Positions 1-8,261 of a DNA stretch of 34,544 nt are shown here, in pieces (position 1 is the first letter of the stretch; each line of letters begins with the position of its first letter). Position numbers and translations under genes: made by a program. The stretch covers positions 1-34,544 of the forward strand of contig JAOBWJ010000295.1 of the NCBI GenBank assembly GCA_025463335.1. Reading direction: 5' to 3'. Below the pieces are notes generated by a model. The model ran no database searches, was not told the DNA's origin, and saw only the letters and a program-made list of their open reading frames with translations. This DNA is from Acidimicrobiales bacterium (GTDB lineage Bacteria; Actinomycetota; Acidimicrobiia; Acidimicrobiales; CADCSY01).

Positions 1-266
1 TGTTCAGTCGCCCAATGATCCGTGCCGTGCGCAGCCTCGTCATTCCACCGCGGCAGAGGCTCTGGGAACGGTCGATCGAAGACCTCGCCGAAGTACCGGG
101 AGTCCCAGATCGCGTTGTGCTTGACCAGGCCGAGCAGGTTGGTCCCCGTCGGGGTCACCGGACGCCGGATGTCGTATTCCGACAGCCCAGTGAGCTTCCA
201 CACGAGCGCTTCACGCACCCAACGCAGGTGGTCGTGAAGATGCGCCTTCGCGACTTCGTCGATCAT
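1..266 (-). CDS. DinB/DUF664 family protein (N-terminal part, cut by window edge)
   Basis: The minus-strand frame opens at ATG 266-264 and stays open to the window edge, giving 88 residues. The translation begins MIDEVAKAHLHDHLRWV and contains LSEYDIRRPVTPTGTNLLGL and FGEVFDRPFPEPLP. These match what I know of the DUF664 branch of the DinB four-helix superfamily, whose members are thought to be metal-dependent thiol or mycothiol-linked enzymes. The N-terminal metal-ligand His (HLHDH, around residues 9-13) is plausible, but the rest of the active site lies outside the window. No clear ribosome binding site precedes the start. The gene diverges from the VOC gene at 562. Family assignment is fairly safe; substrate is unknown. 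Confidence 0.75.
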   Translation of the reverse strand, partial: MIDEVAKAHLHDHLRWVREALVWKLTGLSEYDIRRPVTPTGTNLLGLVKHNAIWDSRYFGEVFDRPFPEPLPRWNDEAAHGTDHWATE

Positions 267-561
267 GACGCCAGATTGCCATCTGCCCCGGCCGAGCCGA
301 GGACGCCGGCACCCGGTCGACGGTCCTGTCGCTTCGGGCCACACCAGCTCGCCGGCTGCGAGAGCGGCGCCCATTCAGGGCATCGCCGTGGGGCCAACCC
401 CGCTTGACCCTTCCACGGCCATCCGGGGCAGACCGACCCACCCGAAGGTGTCCCAGAACGCACGTCCGGCCGGCGGGCTGTGGGGGCCGCTCAACGCCGG
501 GTCGGTGGCCTGGCCTACGACGTGCTGCAACGCCGACGCGCGTCGACCACGACCGCCCACG
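267..561. other. Intergenic region between divergent genes, no gene recognised
   Basis: About 295 bases separate the divergent DinB-like and VOC genes. Short open frames on both strands have the Arg/Pro-rich composition of antisense translation in high-GC DNA and match no family I know. It probably carries the two divergent promoters, but I see no convincing -35/-10 pair. Confidence 0.5.
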
Positions 562-969
562 ATGGTGCAGCCTGTGGATGTGTTCGAAGAGTTGGAGTTC
601 ATCTACTGCCCGAGCTCCGACGTCTCCGCTGAGCTCGCGCACTACGTCGAGGGGCTCGGGGCCGAGGTCGTGTTCGCCATCGAAGCCTTCGACACTCGCG
701 TTGCGATGCTTCGTCTCACCGTCGATGGCCCAAAGCTGCTCCTCGCCCAGCACCTGCACGGTGAGCAGCCGGTGCTCGTCTACCGGGTCCCAGACCTCGA
801 CGCGGCCGAGGCGGATCTCGCCCGACGCGGCGTCGGGTTCAGCCCTCGCTTCGAGTTCCCCCATGGCGATGCCACGGAGCTGGACGTCCCCGGCCCACAA
901 CGCATCGCCGTCTACCAGCGGACGCGACCCGAACGGGCCGCTGAGATCGAGGGCCGGATGGACTTCTGA
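562..969 (+). CDS. VOC superfamily (glyoxalase/bleomycin resistance-like) protein
   Basis: A 135-residue protein starting MVQPVDVFEELEFIY. It has the beta-alpha-beta-beta-beta layout of a single VOC module. The end YRVPDLDAAEADLARRGV, followed by FEFPHGDATELDVPGPQRIA, is the usual second half of a glyoxalase-like domain, including an acidic residue in the metal-ligand strand. The same frame is open from 265, but the upstream 99 codons are Arg/Pro-rich and look non-coding, so ATG 562 was chosen; the domain begins right after it. VOC proteins bind metal and act as lyases, dioxygenases or binding proteins, and the substrate cannot be read from sequence. The DinB-like gene lies divergently upstream. 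Confidence 0.75.
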   Translation: MVQPVDVFEELEFIYCPSSDVSAELAHYVEGLGAEVVFAIEAFDTRVAMLRLTVDGPKLLLAQHLHGEQPVLVYRVPDLDAAEADLARRGVGFSPRFEFPHGDATELDVPGPQRIAVYQRTRPERAAEIEGRMDF

Positions 970-1024
970 GCACAGCCGCTCGGCTGGCCGCTAGGGACGC
1001 CGCCTTGGTCGAGAGCCGCCGGAG

Positions 1025-1075
1025 GGCCCAATGACGGCCTCAAAGGGACATCCCGTGGACCCCCAACATTGGGCC
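1025..1075. repeat. Inverted repeat upstream of the GH-GT2 gene
   Basis: GGCCCAATG at 1025-1033 is matched by its exact reverse complement CATTGGGCC at 1067-1075, with 33 bases between. It lies in the 200-bp gap after the VOC gene and about 100 bp before the GH-GT2 start. It could be a terminator for the VOC gene or an operator half-site pair; the long spacer makes either weak. Confidence 0.3.
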
Positions 1076-1172
1076 GTCGATCAACACTGCTCCGGATCCA
1101 TGCTTTTGAGGTGGAGGGGCCTCTCTCGGATGATTTGATCCGGGCTCGCACGCGGCCGGAGTCGCCGCGGTC

Positions 1173-3716
1173 ATGTCTCGTGAGATCTCGTTGATCACGG
1201 TCCCCCATGTTGGTTCGCCGGTGGCGCCGGCGCCCTCCCATCCGGAGGACATCGCCACGTCGCGCGTCCGGGTCGACGGCAAGTTCTTTTCGGTCGATGG
1301 TCGTCGTTTCCCCTTCCGGGGAGTCAGCTACGGCACCTTCCAGCCGCGCGGTGACAGCGAGCGGTTCCCCGAGCGGGAGCAGATGAAGCTCGATCTGTCG
1401 GAGATGGCGGCGAGCGGCTTCACCGTCGTCCGGACGTACACCGAGCCGGGCGGTGACCTGCTCGAGCTCGCCGACGAGTGGGGGCTGAAGCTCTTCGCCG
1501 GTATTCACTTCGACGACTGGCGCTACCTGGTCGGGGGGTCCAAACGGCAGCAGCGGAGCCTGCTGCGCAGCGCCCGGCTCGACATCGAGCGAGCCGCGCG
1601 GCGCCTGCGCGGAACTCCTACCGTCGCGGCCCTGAGCCTCGCGAACGAGGTACCGGCCGACGTCGTCCGATGGATCGGCACCGATGCCATAGCGAGCGCT
1701 CTCGGCGAGCTCGCTGACGCGGTGCACGACATCGACGACGAGACGCTCGTGACGTATGCGAACTACCCGAGCACCGAATACCTGCAGGTAGCGGGGCTGG
1801 ACTTCGTGACGTTCAACCTCTTCCTCGAGGAGGACGAACCGTTCCGTCGTTACGTCACCCGTCTTCAGCATCTTGCCGGGCACCTCCCGCTTGTCATTGG
1901 CGAGCTCGGAATGCATGTCGACGACGACGGTTCGGCACAGGCCGCTGCCCTCGATCGCCATCTCGGCACCCTCGTCGAACGCGGCTGTGCCGGCTATTGC
2001 GTGTTCTCCTGGACCGACGAGTGGTGGGTGGGCGATGCAGCCGTCGAAGGGTGGCACTTCGGGCTGACGACCTCGGAACGAGCGCCGCGGCCGGCACTCG
2101 AGGCGGTCGCGTCGTGGAACGAGCGAGACGTACGCGACATCGACCTGAAGTGGCCATCGATCAGCGTCGTCATCTGTGCATACAACGCAGTGGCGACGCT
2201 CGACGAGTGCCTGCGGCACACCGTCGCGCTCGACTACCCGGAGCTCGAGATCATCGTCGTCGATGACGGGTCGACCGACGCAACCCCATCGATCGCCGCG
2301 TCGTATCCGGAGGTGCGCCTTGTCACGATCCCGCACGGTGGGTTGGCGACGGCACGGAACGCGGGAATCCAGGTGGCGCACCACGAGGTCGTCGCCTATC
2401 TCGACAGCGACGCGTACCCGACACCCGAGTGGCCATACTTCCTCTCCCTAGGCTTCGATCGGCCGGGCACAGCCGGCTGTGGCGGGCCCAATGTCGGTCC
2501 ACCGAAGGATGGTTCGGCGGCCGAGCGCGTTTCGCAGGCGCCGGGCGGCCCCGTGCACGTGCTCCTCGACGACGACCGAGCCGAACACATACCTGGCTGC
2601 AACATGGCCTTTTGGCGCGACACGTTGGTCGAGCTCGGCGGCTTCGATCCGATCTTCACGACGGCGGGCGACGACGTCGACCTGTGCTGGCGACTTCTGG
2701 ACCACGGTGGCGAGATCGGGTATCACCCGGCGGCCCTGGTGTGGCACCACCGCCGGGGCAGCATCCGGGCATATCTGCGCCAGCAACGGGGATACGGCCG
2801 CAGCGAGGCTCTCGTAGAGACGCGGCACCCGGCCCGGTTCACCCGCTTCGGGTCTGCTCGCTGGCGTGGCGCCATCTACGGCGGCGGCGCCTTGGCCGCT
2901 CGCGAGAGCGTGTACCGGGGGGTCCTCGGCGCGGCGGCCTTTCAGTCCATCTACCGGACGGGCCGAACGGCGCTGACGGTCGCCTATCAGATCGGCACGC
3001 CGATCGTCGTGTTCACGCTCGCAGCCGCGATAGCCGGCATGTCGATCGGCGACGGCCCGGTGGCCGATGCCGCGCGCGTCGCGGCGGTGCTGTCGGTCGT
3101 CTTTCTCATCAGTCTGGCGTTCGATAGTGCTCGTCGAGCTTCGCCGTCGAGGCGGATGCCCTTGTGGCGACGGCTCGGGTTCCGACTCGCGGTCGCGTCG
3201 CTGCATCTCACACAACCGCTAGCGCGGTTGACCGGCCGCAGCTTGTCGCATCGCTCCGCTCGGCGTGGGACGCCATACGACCCGACGTTCCTGCCCGGGG
3301 CGCCGGTGCAGTGCAGGCACGGGACGATGCTCTTCGCGTTCGACGGTGATCGGAGCGCCACGATGAGAGCCCTGCTCTCCTACGTCAGTCGGAGCGGCAT
3401 CAAGATGATCCTCGGGTCGAGTTGGGACAGCCATGACGCGCATCTGCTGCCGTCGTTCTTGCTGGGCGCCACGGTCACCTCATCCGCGTATCCAGAGCAC
3501 TGGTTGCAGGTCCGTGTTCGGCGCTTCATACGGCTGAAGCTGGCGCTCGTCTCCGTCGCCGTCATCACGTTCATGGTCCGCGAGCGGGCCGTCCTGCTCA
3601 CCGGGGCGGTCGCCACGGTCGTCTTGATCGACGTCATCGTCGGTTGGTGGCGAAGCGGGCCGCACCTTCGGCGCGTCATCCGCTCCGCGCCGGCCTGTCA
3701 TTCCGAGGTGTCGTGA
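1173..3716 (+). CDS. Glycoside hydrolase-glycosyltransferase 2 membrane fusion protein
   Basis: An 847-residue multidomain protein. Residues about 31-320 form a TIM-barrel glycoside hydrolase domain resembling clan GH-A (GH2/GH5-like). SLANEVP places the likely acid/base at E159, VIGELGMH the likely nucleophile at E244, and a late barrel strand carries FSWTDEWW. Residues about 328-545 form a GT2 GT-A domain: SVVICAYNA, VVDDGSTDATP, LDSDAYP (D411/D413 as DxD-like metal site), and GDDVDLCWR near 499-507 as the acceptor-base region. Hydrophobic segments near 604-624, 634-650, 788-802 and 806-824 suggest membrane anchoring. The stop at 1131-1133 leaves ATG 1173 as the first usual start; CGGAG upstream is a poor SD. 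It converges on the six-gene glycan operon. The GT2 part probably transfers a sugar and the GH part trims or transglycosylates the product; the polymer is unknown. Confidence 0.85.
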   Translation: MSREISLITVPHVGSPVAPAPSHPEDIATSRVRVDGKFFSVDGRRFPFRGVSYGTFQPRGDSERFPEREQMKLDLSEMAASGFTVVRTYTEPGGDLLELADEWGLKLFAGIHFDDWRYLVGGSKRQQRSLLRSARLDIERAARRLRGTPTVAALSLANEVPADVVRWIGTDAIASALGELADAVHDIDDETLVTYANYPSTEYLQVAGLDFVTFNLFLEEDEPFRRYVTRLQHLAGHLPLVIGELGMHVDDDGSAQAAALDRHLGTLVERGCAGYCVFSWTDEWWVGDAAVEGWHFGLTTSERAPRPALEAVASWNERDVRDIDLKWPSISVVICAYNAVATLDECLRHTVALDYPELEIIVVDDGSTDATPSIAASYPEVRLVTIPHGGLATARNAGIQVAHHEVVAYLDSDAYPTPEWPYFLSLGFDRPGTAGCGGPNVGPPKDGSAAERVSQAPGGPVHVLLDDDRAEHIPGCNMAFWRDTLVELGGFDPIFTTAGDDVDLCWRLLDHGGEIGYHPAALVWHHRRGSIRAYLRQQRGYGRSEALVETRHPARFTRFGSARWRGAIYGGGALAARESVYRGVLGAAAFQSIYRTGRTALTVAYQIGTPIVVFTLAAAIAGMSIGDGPVADAARVAAVLSVVFLISLAFDSARRASPSRRMPLWRRLGFRLAVASLHLTQPLARLTGRSLSHRSARRGTPYDPTFLPGAPVQCRHGTMLFAFDGDRSATMRALLSYVSRSGIKMILGSSWDSHDAHLLPSFLLGATVTSSAYPEHWLQVRVRRFIRLKLALVSVAVITFMVRERAVLLTGAVATVVLIDVIVGWWRSGPHLRRVIRSAPACHSEVS

Positions 3717-3726
3717 ACACCTGCTT

Positions 3727-3748
3727 CGTGTACCGGGAGCCGGGCACG
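3727..3748. terminator. Weak hairpin between convergent genes
   Basis: CGTG-TA-CCGG, a GAG loop, then CCGG-G-CACG form a short imperfect stem in the 57-bp gap between the convergent GH-GT2 and deacetylase genes. There is no T-tract. A bidirectional terminator role is only suggested by position. Confidence 0.25.
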
Positions 3749-3773
3749 ACGGCGTGACCTCGACGATCGGCCC

Positions 3774-4460
3774 TCAAGGCGCGCCCACCTTCGCGAAATG
3801 TGCTTTCACCTTCGGGTCACACAGCGTCTCCAGCTCGATGGCGCGCTCGATGCCGTAGTCGTCGGCCTCCGGGTCGGGCCACTCGCCCGGGTGGCAGCTG
3901 AGCTCGGTGGCCTCGGGAGGTAGCGAGTCGAGAAGCCGTACGAGGGCGTCGACGGTGATGAGCTCGTGGCAGGTGGCGGCCCCGCCGTACTGCCCATAGA
4001 AGTTGCCGCAGAACGCGATGCCCGGTGTCAGTTCGCGGACACGCACGCCGAGGCGTTCACCCCATCCGAGCACGACCGACCGCACCGGCTCGTGTCGGTG
4101 GACGTGCTGGTGCGAGTCGAGGTGCGTGGGCGGCCGGCCCATGAGGGCGACGAAGGCATCGATCTGGCTGGCGACCTCCGCCGCCACGGCCCCGGGATCA
4201 TCGACATCGGCGATCCGGACGACCTCCAACCACTCGCCGTTCCGGTACGCCCAGTCGGTCAGGTCGACGTGCAGGCCGACCTCGAGCCTGGTCAGCGGGC
4301 GGCTCAGCTCCACCGCCTGGCCCGCGTGCGCGGCGCGCACCATGAGGCTGGTGCTTCTGACGATGCCGTCGGTGTGGGCGCGGACGATGCCTCGATTGAC
4401 GGCGGGGGTCCGGCCGAAATCATCGGCGTTCACGATGACCCGTCGCTGCCCGTCGCTCAT
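3774..4460 (-). CDS. ChbG/HpnK (YdjC) family carbohydrate deacetylase
   Basis: A 228-residue protein starting MSDGQRRVIVNADDFG. NADDFG (residues 11-16), VGLHVDLT (His 64) and LDSHQHVH (114-121) are the metal-binding signatures of the YdjC/ChbG family, and a late HPGEWPDPE provides the usual C-terminal active-site His. Known members remove acetyl groups from N-acetylated sugars (ChbG on diacetylchitobiose, HpnK on hopanoid glucosamine), so a de-N-acetylation step on a sugar or glycolipid is likely. The frame is open to 4553, but ATG 4460 overlaps the previous gene's TGA as ATGA and sits just before the conserved NADDFG, so it is the start. It is the last gene of the operon. Confidence 0.85.
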   Translation of the reverse strand: MSDGQRRVIVNADDFGRTPAVNRGIVRAHTDGIVRSTSLMVRAAHAGQAVELSRPLTRLEVGLHVDLTDWAYRNGEWLEVVRIADVDDPGAVAAEVASQIDAFVALMGRPPTHLDSHQHVHRHEPVRSVVLGWGERLGVRVRELTPGIAFCGNFYGQYGGAATCHELITVDALVRLLDSLPPEATELSCHPGEWPDPEADDYGIERAIELETLCDPKVKAHFAKVGAP

Positions 4461-5437
4461 CGGCCGTAGTCCTCCGCCGCATCGCGCAGCTCGGCGTGCC
4501 AGTCGGTTCGGTGCGCGGCCGGCGGGACCCAGTCGTTCGCCCATCCCAACCACTGCGCCGCGTACTGCACCCGAGCCGCGGCGACGACGTGGTGGAGCTC
4601 ATCGAAGGAACGGTGCTGCCACGTCGTGGACGCCTCTCGGTATGCCGCGACCATGTGAGCGCGATCGGGGCCGGCCCAGCCGGTGACGATGGCGGCCAGG
4701 TCGACGGGGCCCGGCGCCACGGCAAGCGTTTCGAAGTCCACGAAGACGGCGTCGTCGGACGTCATGAGAATGTTGGACGCATACAGCTCGCCGTGCACGA
4801 TCGTGGGAGGCAGCGCGCCGAGTGCGGGTGGAACGCAGTCCCGCAACGTCTCGAGCAGGCCGATGGACGCGCCGCTCTCGTCATCGGTCGATTCGCCTCC
4901 GCGTAGGGCCGCGATGGCGCGGTCGTACCACCTCCGGTTGCTCGCCGACGTGGGCCGGTCGAACGGAATCGGCGACCTGCATTCGCCCGCCCGTACGGCG
5001 AGGCAATCATGCATGCGCGCTGCGGTGACGGCCGCCTCGCACCATTGGTCGATCGCCCCGAACTCGGCGAGAGGTGTGCCGCCGACTGCGACGGTGACGA
5101 GCCAGCGGTACGGACCTTGGTCGAGCACGCCGACGAACCGGGGCACCGGCAGACCCGGGTCATCGAAGAGGTGTTCGTAGGCAGCGATCTCTCGCCGAAC
5201 GGAGTACACGTCGACAGGGCGCGTGCGGGCCGCAACGGGCAGAAGGCCGGCGGCATCGACGCGCTTGGCGATCAGCAAGATCGACGGCCGTCCCTCGACG
5301 TGGACGAGCCAGTCCTCGAGCCGGCGGCTCGATGCGTGCGGATTCGGTGAGCGCTCCACCGCGACGACCCGGCCATCGATGCTCAATCCGTCCTGCAGCA
5401 TCGGGCCGAGGCGGGCGACGAATGAGGCAGGCGTCAT
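4457..5437 (-). CDS. APH-fold phosphotransferase (aminoglycoside phosphotransferase-like)
   Basis: A 326-residue protein with the kinase-like fold of the APH/choline kinase group. The N-lobe has LLIAKR with a candidate ATP-binding Lys 58, then YSVRREIAAYEHL with the pairing Glu. The catalytic loop is IVHGELYASNIL (213-224) and the metal-binding Asp is in VFVDFETLAV (D234). The usual Brenner motif is HGDxxxxN; here the catalytic Asp is replaced by Glu (HGE, E217), which may be a subfamily trait or reduce activity. It is coupled at both ends by 4-nt overlaps, to the GT gene upstream (5434-5437) and the deacetylase downstream (4457-4460). Within a glycan locus it more likely phosphorylates a sugar or amino-alcohol than confers drug resistance. 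Confidence 0.8.
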   Translation of the reverse strand: MTPASFVARLGPMLQDGLSIDGRVVAVERSPNPHASSRRLEDWLVHVEGRPSILLIAKRVDAAGLLPVAARTRPVDVYSVRREIAAYEHLFDDPGLPVPRFVGVLDQGPYRWLVTVAVGGTPLAEFGAIDQWCEAAVTAARMHDCLAVRAGECRSPIPFDRPTSASNRRWYDRAIAALRGGESTDDESGASIGLLETLRDCVPPALGALPPTIVHGELYASNILMTSDDAVFVDFETLAVAPGPVDLAAIVTGWAGPDRAHMVAAYREASTTWQHRSFDELHHVVAAARVQYAAQWLGWANDWVPPAAHRTDWHAELRDAAEDYGR

Positions 5438-6591
5438 GTCACACCCACGCAGGACAAGAGTGCACCGAGGACGCGATCGGACTCGAGCCAGGTCTCGGCA
5501 AACTCTCGCGCCGCGACGCAGTGCCGCTCGTAGTCACCGGCGACCTCGGCAATGGCGGCGGCCGCCGTCTCGACGTCGTCGAACGGCACGATCCCGTGGC
5601 CGAGCGGCAGGACCTCCGAGAGCCCGGTGTCCTGCACGACGACAGGTCGGCCCGACGCGAGGTAGCACGCGCTTCGGTCGCTGAACCATCCGCAGCGCGA
5701 CTGCACGTACCCGCTCTTCGCCAGCCCGACCTCGGCCTTGGAAGACTGGATGAAGGCTCGATAGCTGCCGGGGTCGCACGCGATGGTCGCCGGGTTCACG
5801 GGCCGCCACCCGTGACGGTTCAGCAGGTCGAGATCGTTCGTCTCGCCGGCGTCGATGGCGAGGGCGATCTCGATGCGCTCCGCGGTCCTGGTGGGGAGCG
5901 ACACGAGCTGGCGCACGCTGTGTGCCTTCTGTCCGTAGAAGACGCCGTCGTGAAGGATCGATCCGTAGCCACGCCAGTTCGCGATGGTCGTCCACGCGGC
6001 CTCGGCCGCGGGCGGCGCCACCGGCCACTCATCGAGCACGACGGGCGGCCGGGTGTGGATCCACTCGAGCCCGAGCGTGGGCACGACACAGTTCGGCCGG
6101 CCCACCTGGAGCCCGACCGTTGCGGCGTGGGTGTGACCGGCCAGGCGCATGTCGACGCCCTCGTAGGCCTGCCACATCTGCGTGAAGCAGGGGTCGAGAT
6201 CGAGATACACCCGCGCTCGGGCGCGCTCGAACACCTGCTTGTTCGCCAGACCACCGGCGACGTCGAAGATGACATCGGCGGGAGGCGATGCGGGGCCGAG
6301 GCTCGGTGCGCCAGGGCCCTCGAGCGCTCCGTCGTCGAGCGCCAGCGCCCACCTGTCGGCGAGCCCGAAGGGTTCGAGAACGGTTTGTAGATAACGGACG
6401 TTGTCGGACGACGCGGCGTCGACGCCACGTGGTCGCAACTGCGCCGGCCGCAACGGCTCGACGAACCAGACCTCGTGGCCCAGCCGACGCAACCCGAGGA
6501 TGTACTGCAGCACGGCCCAGGTCGCGCCACCCTGCGACGGCACGGCGCACATCATGCCGCTCACCACGACCCGGAGGCGCTGGCGCGTCAT
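5434..6591 (-). CDS. GT-B-like glycosyltransferase family protein, paralogue A
   Basis: A 385-residue protein. The N-terminus has the pattern of a GT-B first domain (VVVSGMM, then GGATWAVLQYILGLRRLGHEV). The middle holds ARVYLDLDPCFTQMW, then GLEWIHTRPPVVLDEW and YGQKAHSVRQ. The C-terminal part has GWFSDRSACYLASGRPVVVQ-DTG, resembling the nucleotide-sugar-binding domain of CgeB/GT4-like proteins. It shares all these blocks with the proteins at 6588-7706 and 8258-9430, so the three are paralogues. ATGA overlaps join it to both neighbours. Donor and acceptor are unknown, and glycosyltransferase activity rests on fold-level resemblance. No signal peptide or membrane segment is seen, so it should be cytosolic. 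Confidence 0.7.
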   Translation of the reverse strand: MTRQRLRVVVSGMMCAVPSQGGATWAVLQYILGLRRLGHEVWFVEPLRPAQLRPRGVDAASSDNVRYLQTVLEPFGLADRWALALDDGALEGPGAPSLGPASPPADVIFDVAGGLANKQVFERARARVYLDLDPCFTQMWQAYEGVDMRLAGHTHAATVGLQVGRPNCVVPTLGLEWIHTRPPVVLDEWPVAPPAAEAAWTTIANWRGYGSILHDGVFYGQKAHSVRQLVSLPTRTAERIEIALAIDAGETNDLDLLNRHGWRPVNPATIACDPGSYRAFIQSSKAEVGLAKSGYVQSRCGWFSDRSACYLASGRPVVVQDTGLSEVLPLGHGIVPFDDVETAAAAIAEVAGDYERHCVAAREFAETWLESDRVLGALLSCVGVT

Positions 6592-7706
6592 GGGCTCACC
6601 CCGACCCGTTCGAGCAATGGGGTGAGAGCGGCCTCAGGCGAAGCGAACTCCGCGACCCAGGCGCGGGCTGCTCGGCAATGGTGTTCGTAGTCTTGTGCGA
6701 TCGCTCGGGCTCGCGCGCCTGCCTCATCGAGCGTGCGGAACGTATTCAGACCGGCGCCGGTGGGAACGGCGCGGCCGAGGCCGGTGTCCTGGACGAGGAC
6801 GGGCCGGCCGGCGGCGAGGTAGCGGAGGCTCCGGTCGCTGATCCAACCGCTCTGCGTCTCCACATACGCACCCTGGGCCACCGACAGTTCGGCACTGGAC
6901 CCCAGGACGTACGAGCGGAACGCGTCGGGCGAGGCGGCGACGTGGGTCGGATCCACCAGGTGCCAGCCGTGGGCGGCGAGGTTGTCGCGGTCGGCTTCGT
7001 CCGCACCGTCAATGTCCAGCGCGACCTCGACGTCCCAGTCGACGTGCCGAGGAAGTTCGACGAAATGGCGGAACTCGTGCGCCTTCTGGCCATACGTCAC
7101 ACCCCGGTGCTCCAGGCGTCCGTACCCCCCGCGGAACGCCGCGATGGTGGTGAAGCGGCCGGGGAGCGATGGGGTGTCGGCGAACGACCAGTCGTCGAGG
7201 CACGTGGGTGGCACGATCGGCAGCCACGAGAACCGGCCGGTAGGGATGGTGCACTCGGAGCGGCCGACGCACAGCCCGACGGTGCCGTGTACGTCGTAGT
7301 GCTCGAGCATCGACCCGAGGAGGCCCTGCTCGTGCCACATCTGGGTGTAGCCCGGATCGAGATCGACGTACACGCGGCGTCGAGCTCGCTTGAGCACATC
7401 GAGATGGCGGACGTTGCCGCTGATGTTGACGAAGAGCTCGGCGGCGTCGGACCAGCCGATGGCCGTAGCGAGGGTGTCATCGGCATCACCGGTGACCAGG
7501 ACCGCTCGAGCCTCGAGACCGGCCCACTTGACGACGGTGTCGAACCAGGCCCGAGCCGCGGGCGATGCATCGTCCAGCTGCTCGACGAAGCGCACCTCGA
7601 AGCCGAGCTGGGCGAGTGCCCGCACCCAGCTGATGCGCACCCAAGCTTCGCCGCCGTTGCGCGGCTTGGCGGCCAGGGCCCCGGCGACGAGGACACACGA
7701 TGCCAT
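6588..7706 (-). CDS. GT-B-like glycosyltransferase family protein, paralogue B
   Basis: A 372-residue paralogue of the proteins on either side. Shared blocks are EAWVRISWVRALAQLGFEV near the start, RRRVYVDLDPGYTQMW, a Cys-Pro region then PPTCLDDW, YGQKAHEFRHF, and GWISDRSLRYLAAGRPVLVQ-DTG near the end. The first domain differs most from paralogue A, which is where the acceptor normally binds in GT-B enzymes, so a different acceptor is plausible. The ATG directly follows the methyltransferase stop (7707-7709) with no gap, and the gene's TGA overlaps paralogue A's ATG. Function is inferred from family resemblance only. Confidence 0.7.
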   Translation of the reverse strand: MASCVLVAGALAAKPRNGGEAWVRISWVRALAQLGFEVRFVEQLDDASPAARAWFDTVVKWAGLEARAVLVTGDADDTLATAIGWSDAAELFVNISGNVRHLDVLKRARRRVYVDLDPGYTQMWHEQGLLGSMLEHYDVHGTVGLCVGRSECTIPTGRFSWLPIVPPTCLDDWSFADTPSLPGRFTTIAAFRGGYGRLEHRGVTYGQKAHEFRHFVELPRHVDWDVEVALDIDGADEADRDNLAAHGWHLVDPTHVAASPDAFRSYVLGSSAELSVAQGAYVETQSGWISDRSLRYLAAGRPVLVQDTGLGRAVPTGAGLNTFRTLDEAGARARAIAQDYEHHCRAARAWVAEFASPEAALTPLLERVGVSP

Positions 7707-8261
7707 CTACTTCAGCGCCTCGATGTACAGGCTCTCGTGCTCTCGGTTGTCGAGGTCGGTGATTCCGGGCAGCCTCGACGACGACTCGAGATAGTGGCAA
7801 TGGTGCACCTCTCGAAAGCCCGCCTTTCGAAGCAGCTCCTCGATGAACTCGGCCGTGAACAGCGTGACGGACCAGCCGTACCACAACATGTGGACGATGA
7901 ATTTGCCGCTCAGCGACGTGACCTCGTCGTCTGGCACGGCGAAGTGACCAGCTCGCCCTTCGACGAGCGCGGCGAGGCCCTTGTCGAGATCTGGGAGGCA
8001 CAGCCGCAACACCCCGCCGGCCTGCAGCACGCGGTGCAGCTCACACAGCGCGGGCACGAGATCGGGATAGCTGACCATCGGCAGGGCGTGAATGCTGACG
8101 ACATAGGCGAAGGTCTCGTCGTCAACGGGAAGACCGTCGCGGATGTCGGCGACGATCTCGATGCTCGGGCCCTCTTTCAGGTCGGAATTGACCCAACCCG
8201 GTTCTCCCTGGTCACCGCAGCCCCAGTTGAGACGGCAAAGGGGCGGTGTTCTCTCCGTCAC
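7707..8261 (-). CDS. Small class I SAM-dependent methyltransferase
   Basis: A 184-residue protein. LNWGCGDQGEPGWVNSDL (12-29) is SAM motif I with the acidic residue that binds the ribose. Motifs follow as ADIRDGLPVDDETFAYVVSIH and LHRVLQAGGVLRLCLPDL, the usual Methyltransf_11 pattern. It is shorter than typical members (200-250), with a reduced C-terminal cap. The start is GTG 8261, overlapping the upstream paralogue C stop as GTGA; the stop abuts paralogue B's ATG. Sitting between two GT paralogues, it probably methylates a sugar hydroxyl or similar group on the same product, although the substrate cannot be read from the sequence. Confidence 0.8.
   Translation of the reverse strand: MTERTPPLCRLNWGCGDQGEPGWVNSDLKEGPSIEIVADIRDGLPVDDETFAYVVSIHALPMVSYPDLVPALCELHRVLQAGGVLRLCLPDLDKGLAALVEGRAGHFAVPDDEVTSLSGKFIVHMLWYGWSVTLFTAEFIEELLRKAGFREVHHCHYLESSSRLPGITDLDNREHESLYIEALK

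Noticed and set aside
912-2384. 490-codon open frame on the minus strand
   Set aside because: Antisense to the GH-GT2 gene; Arg/Asp/Gly-rich, with no recognisable motif. Long antisense frames are expected at this GC content.
4457-5437. Aminoglycoside resistance gene
   Set aside because: The APH fold alone does not show drug resistance; the operon context and HGE variant point to a metabolic or glycan substrate.
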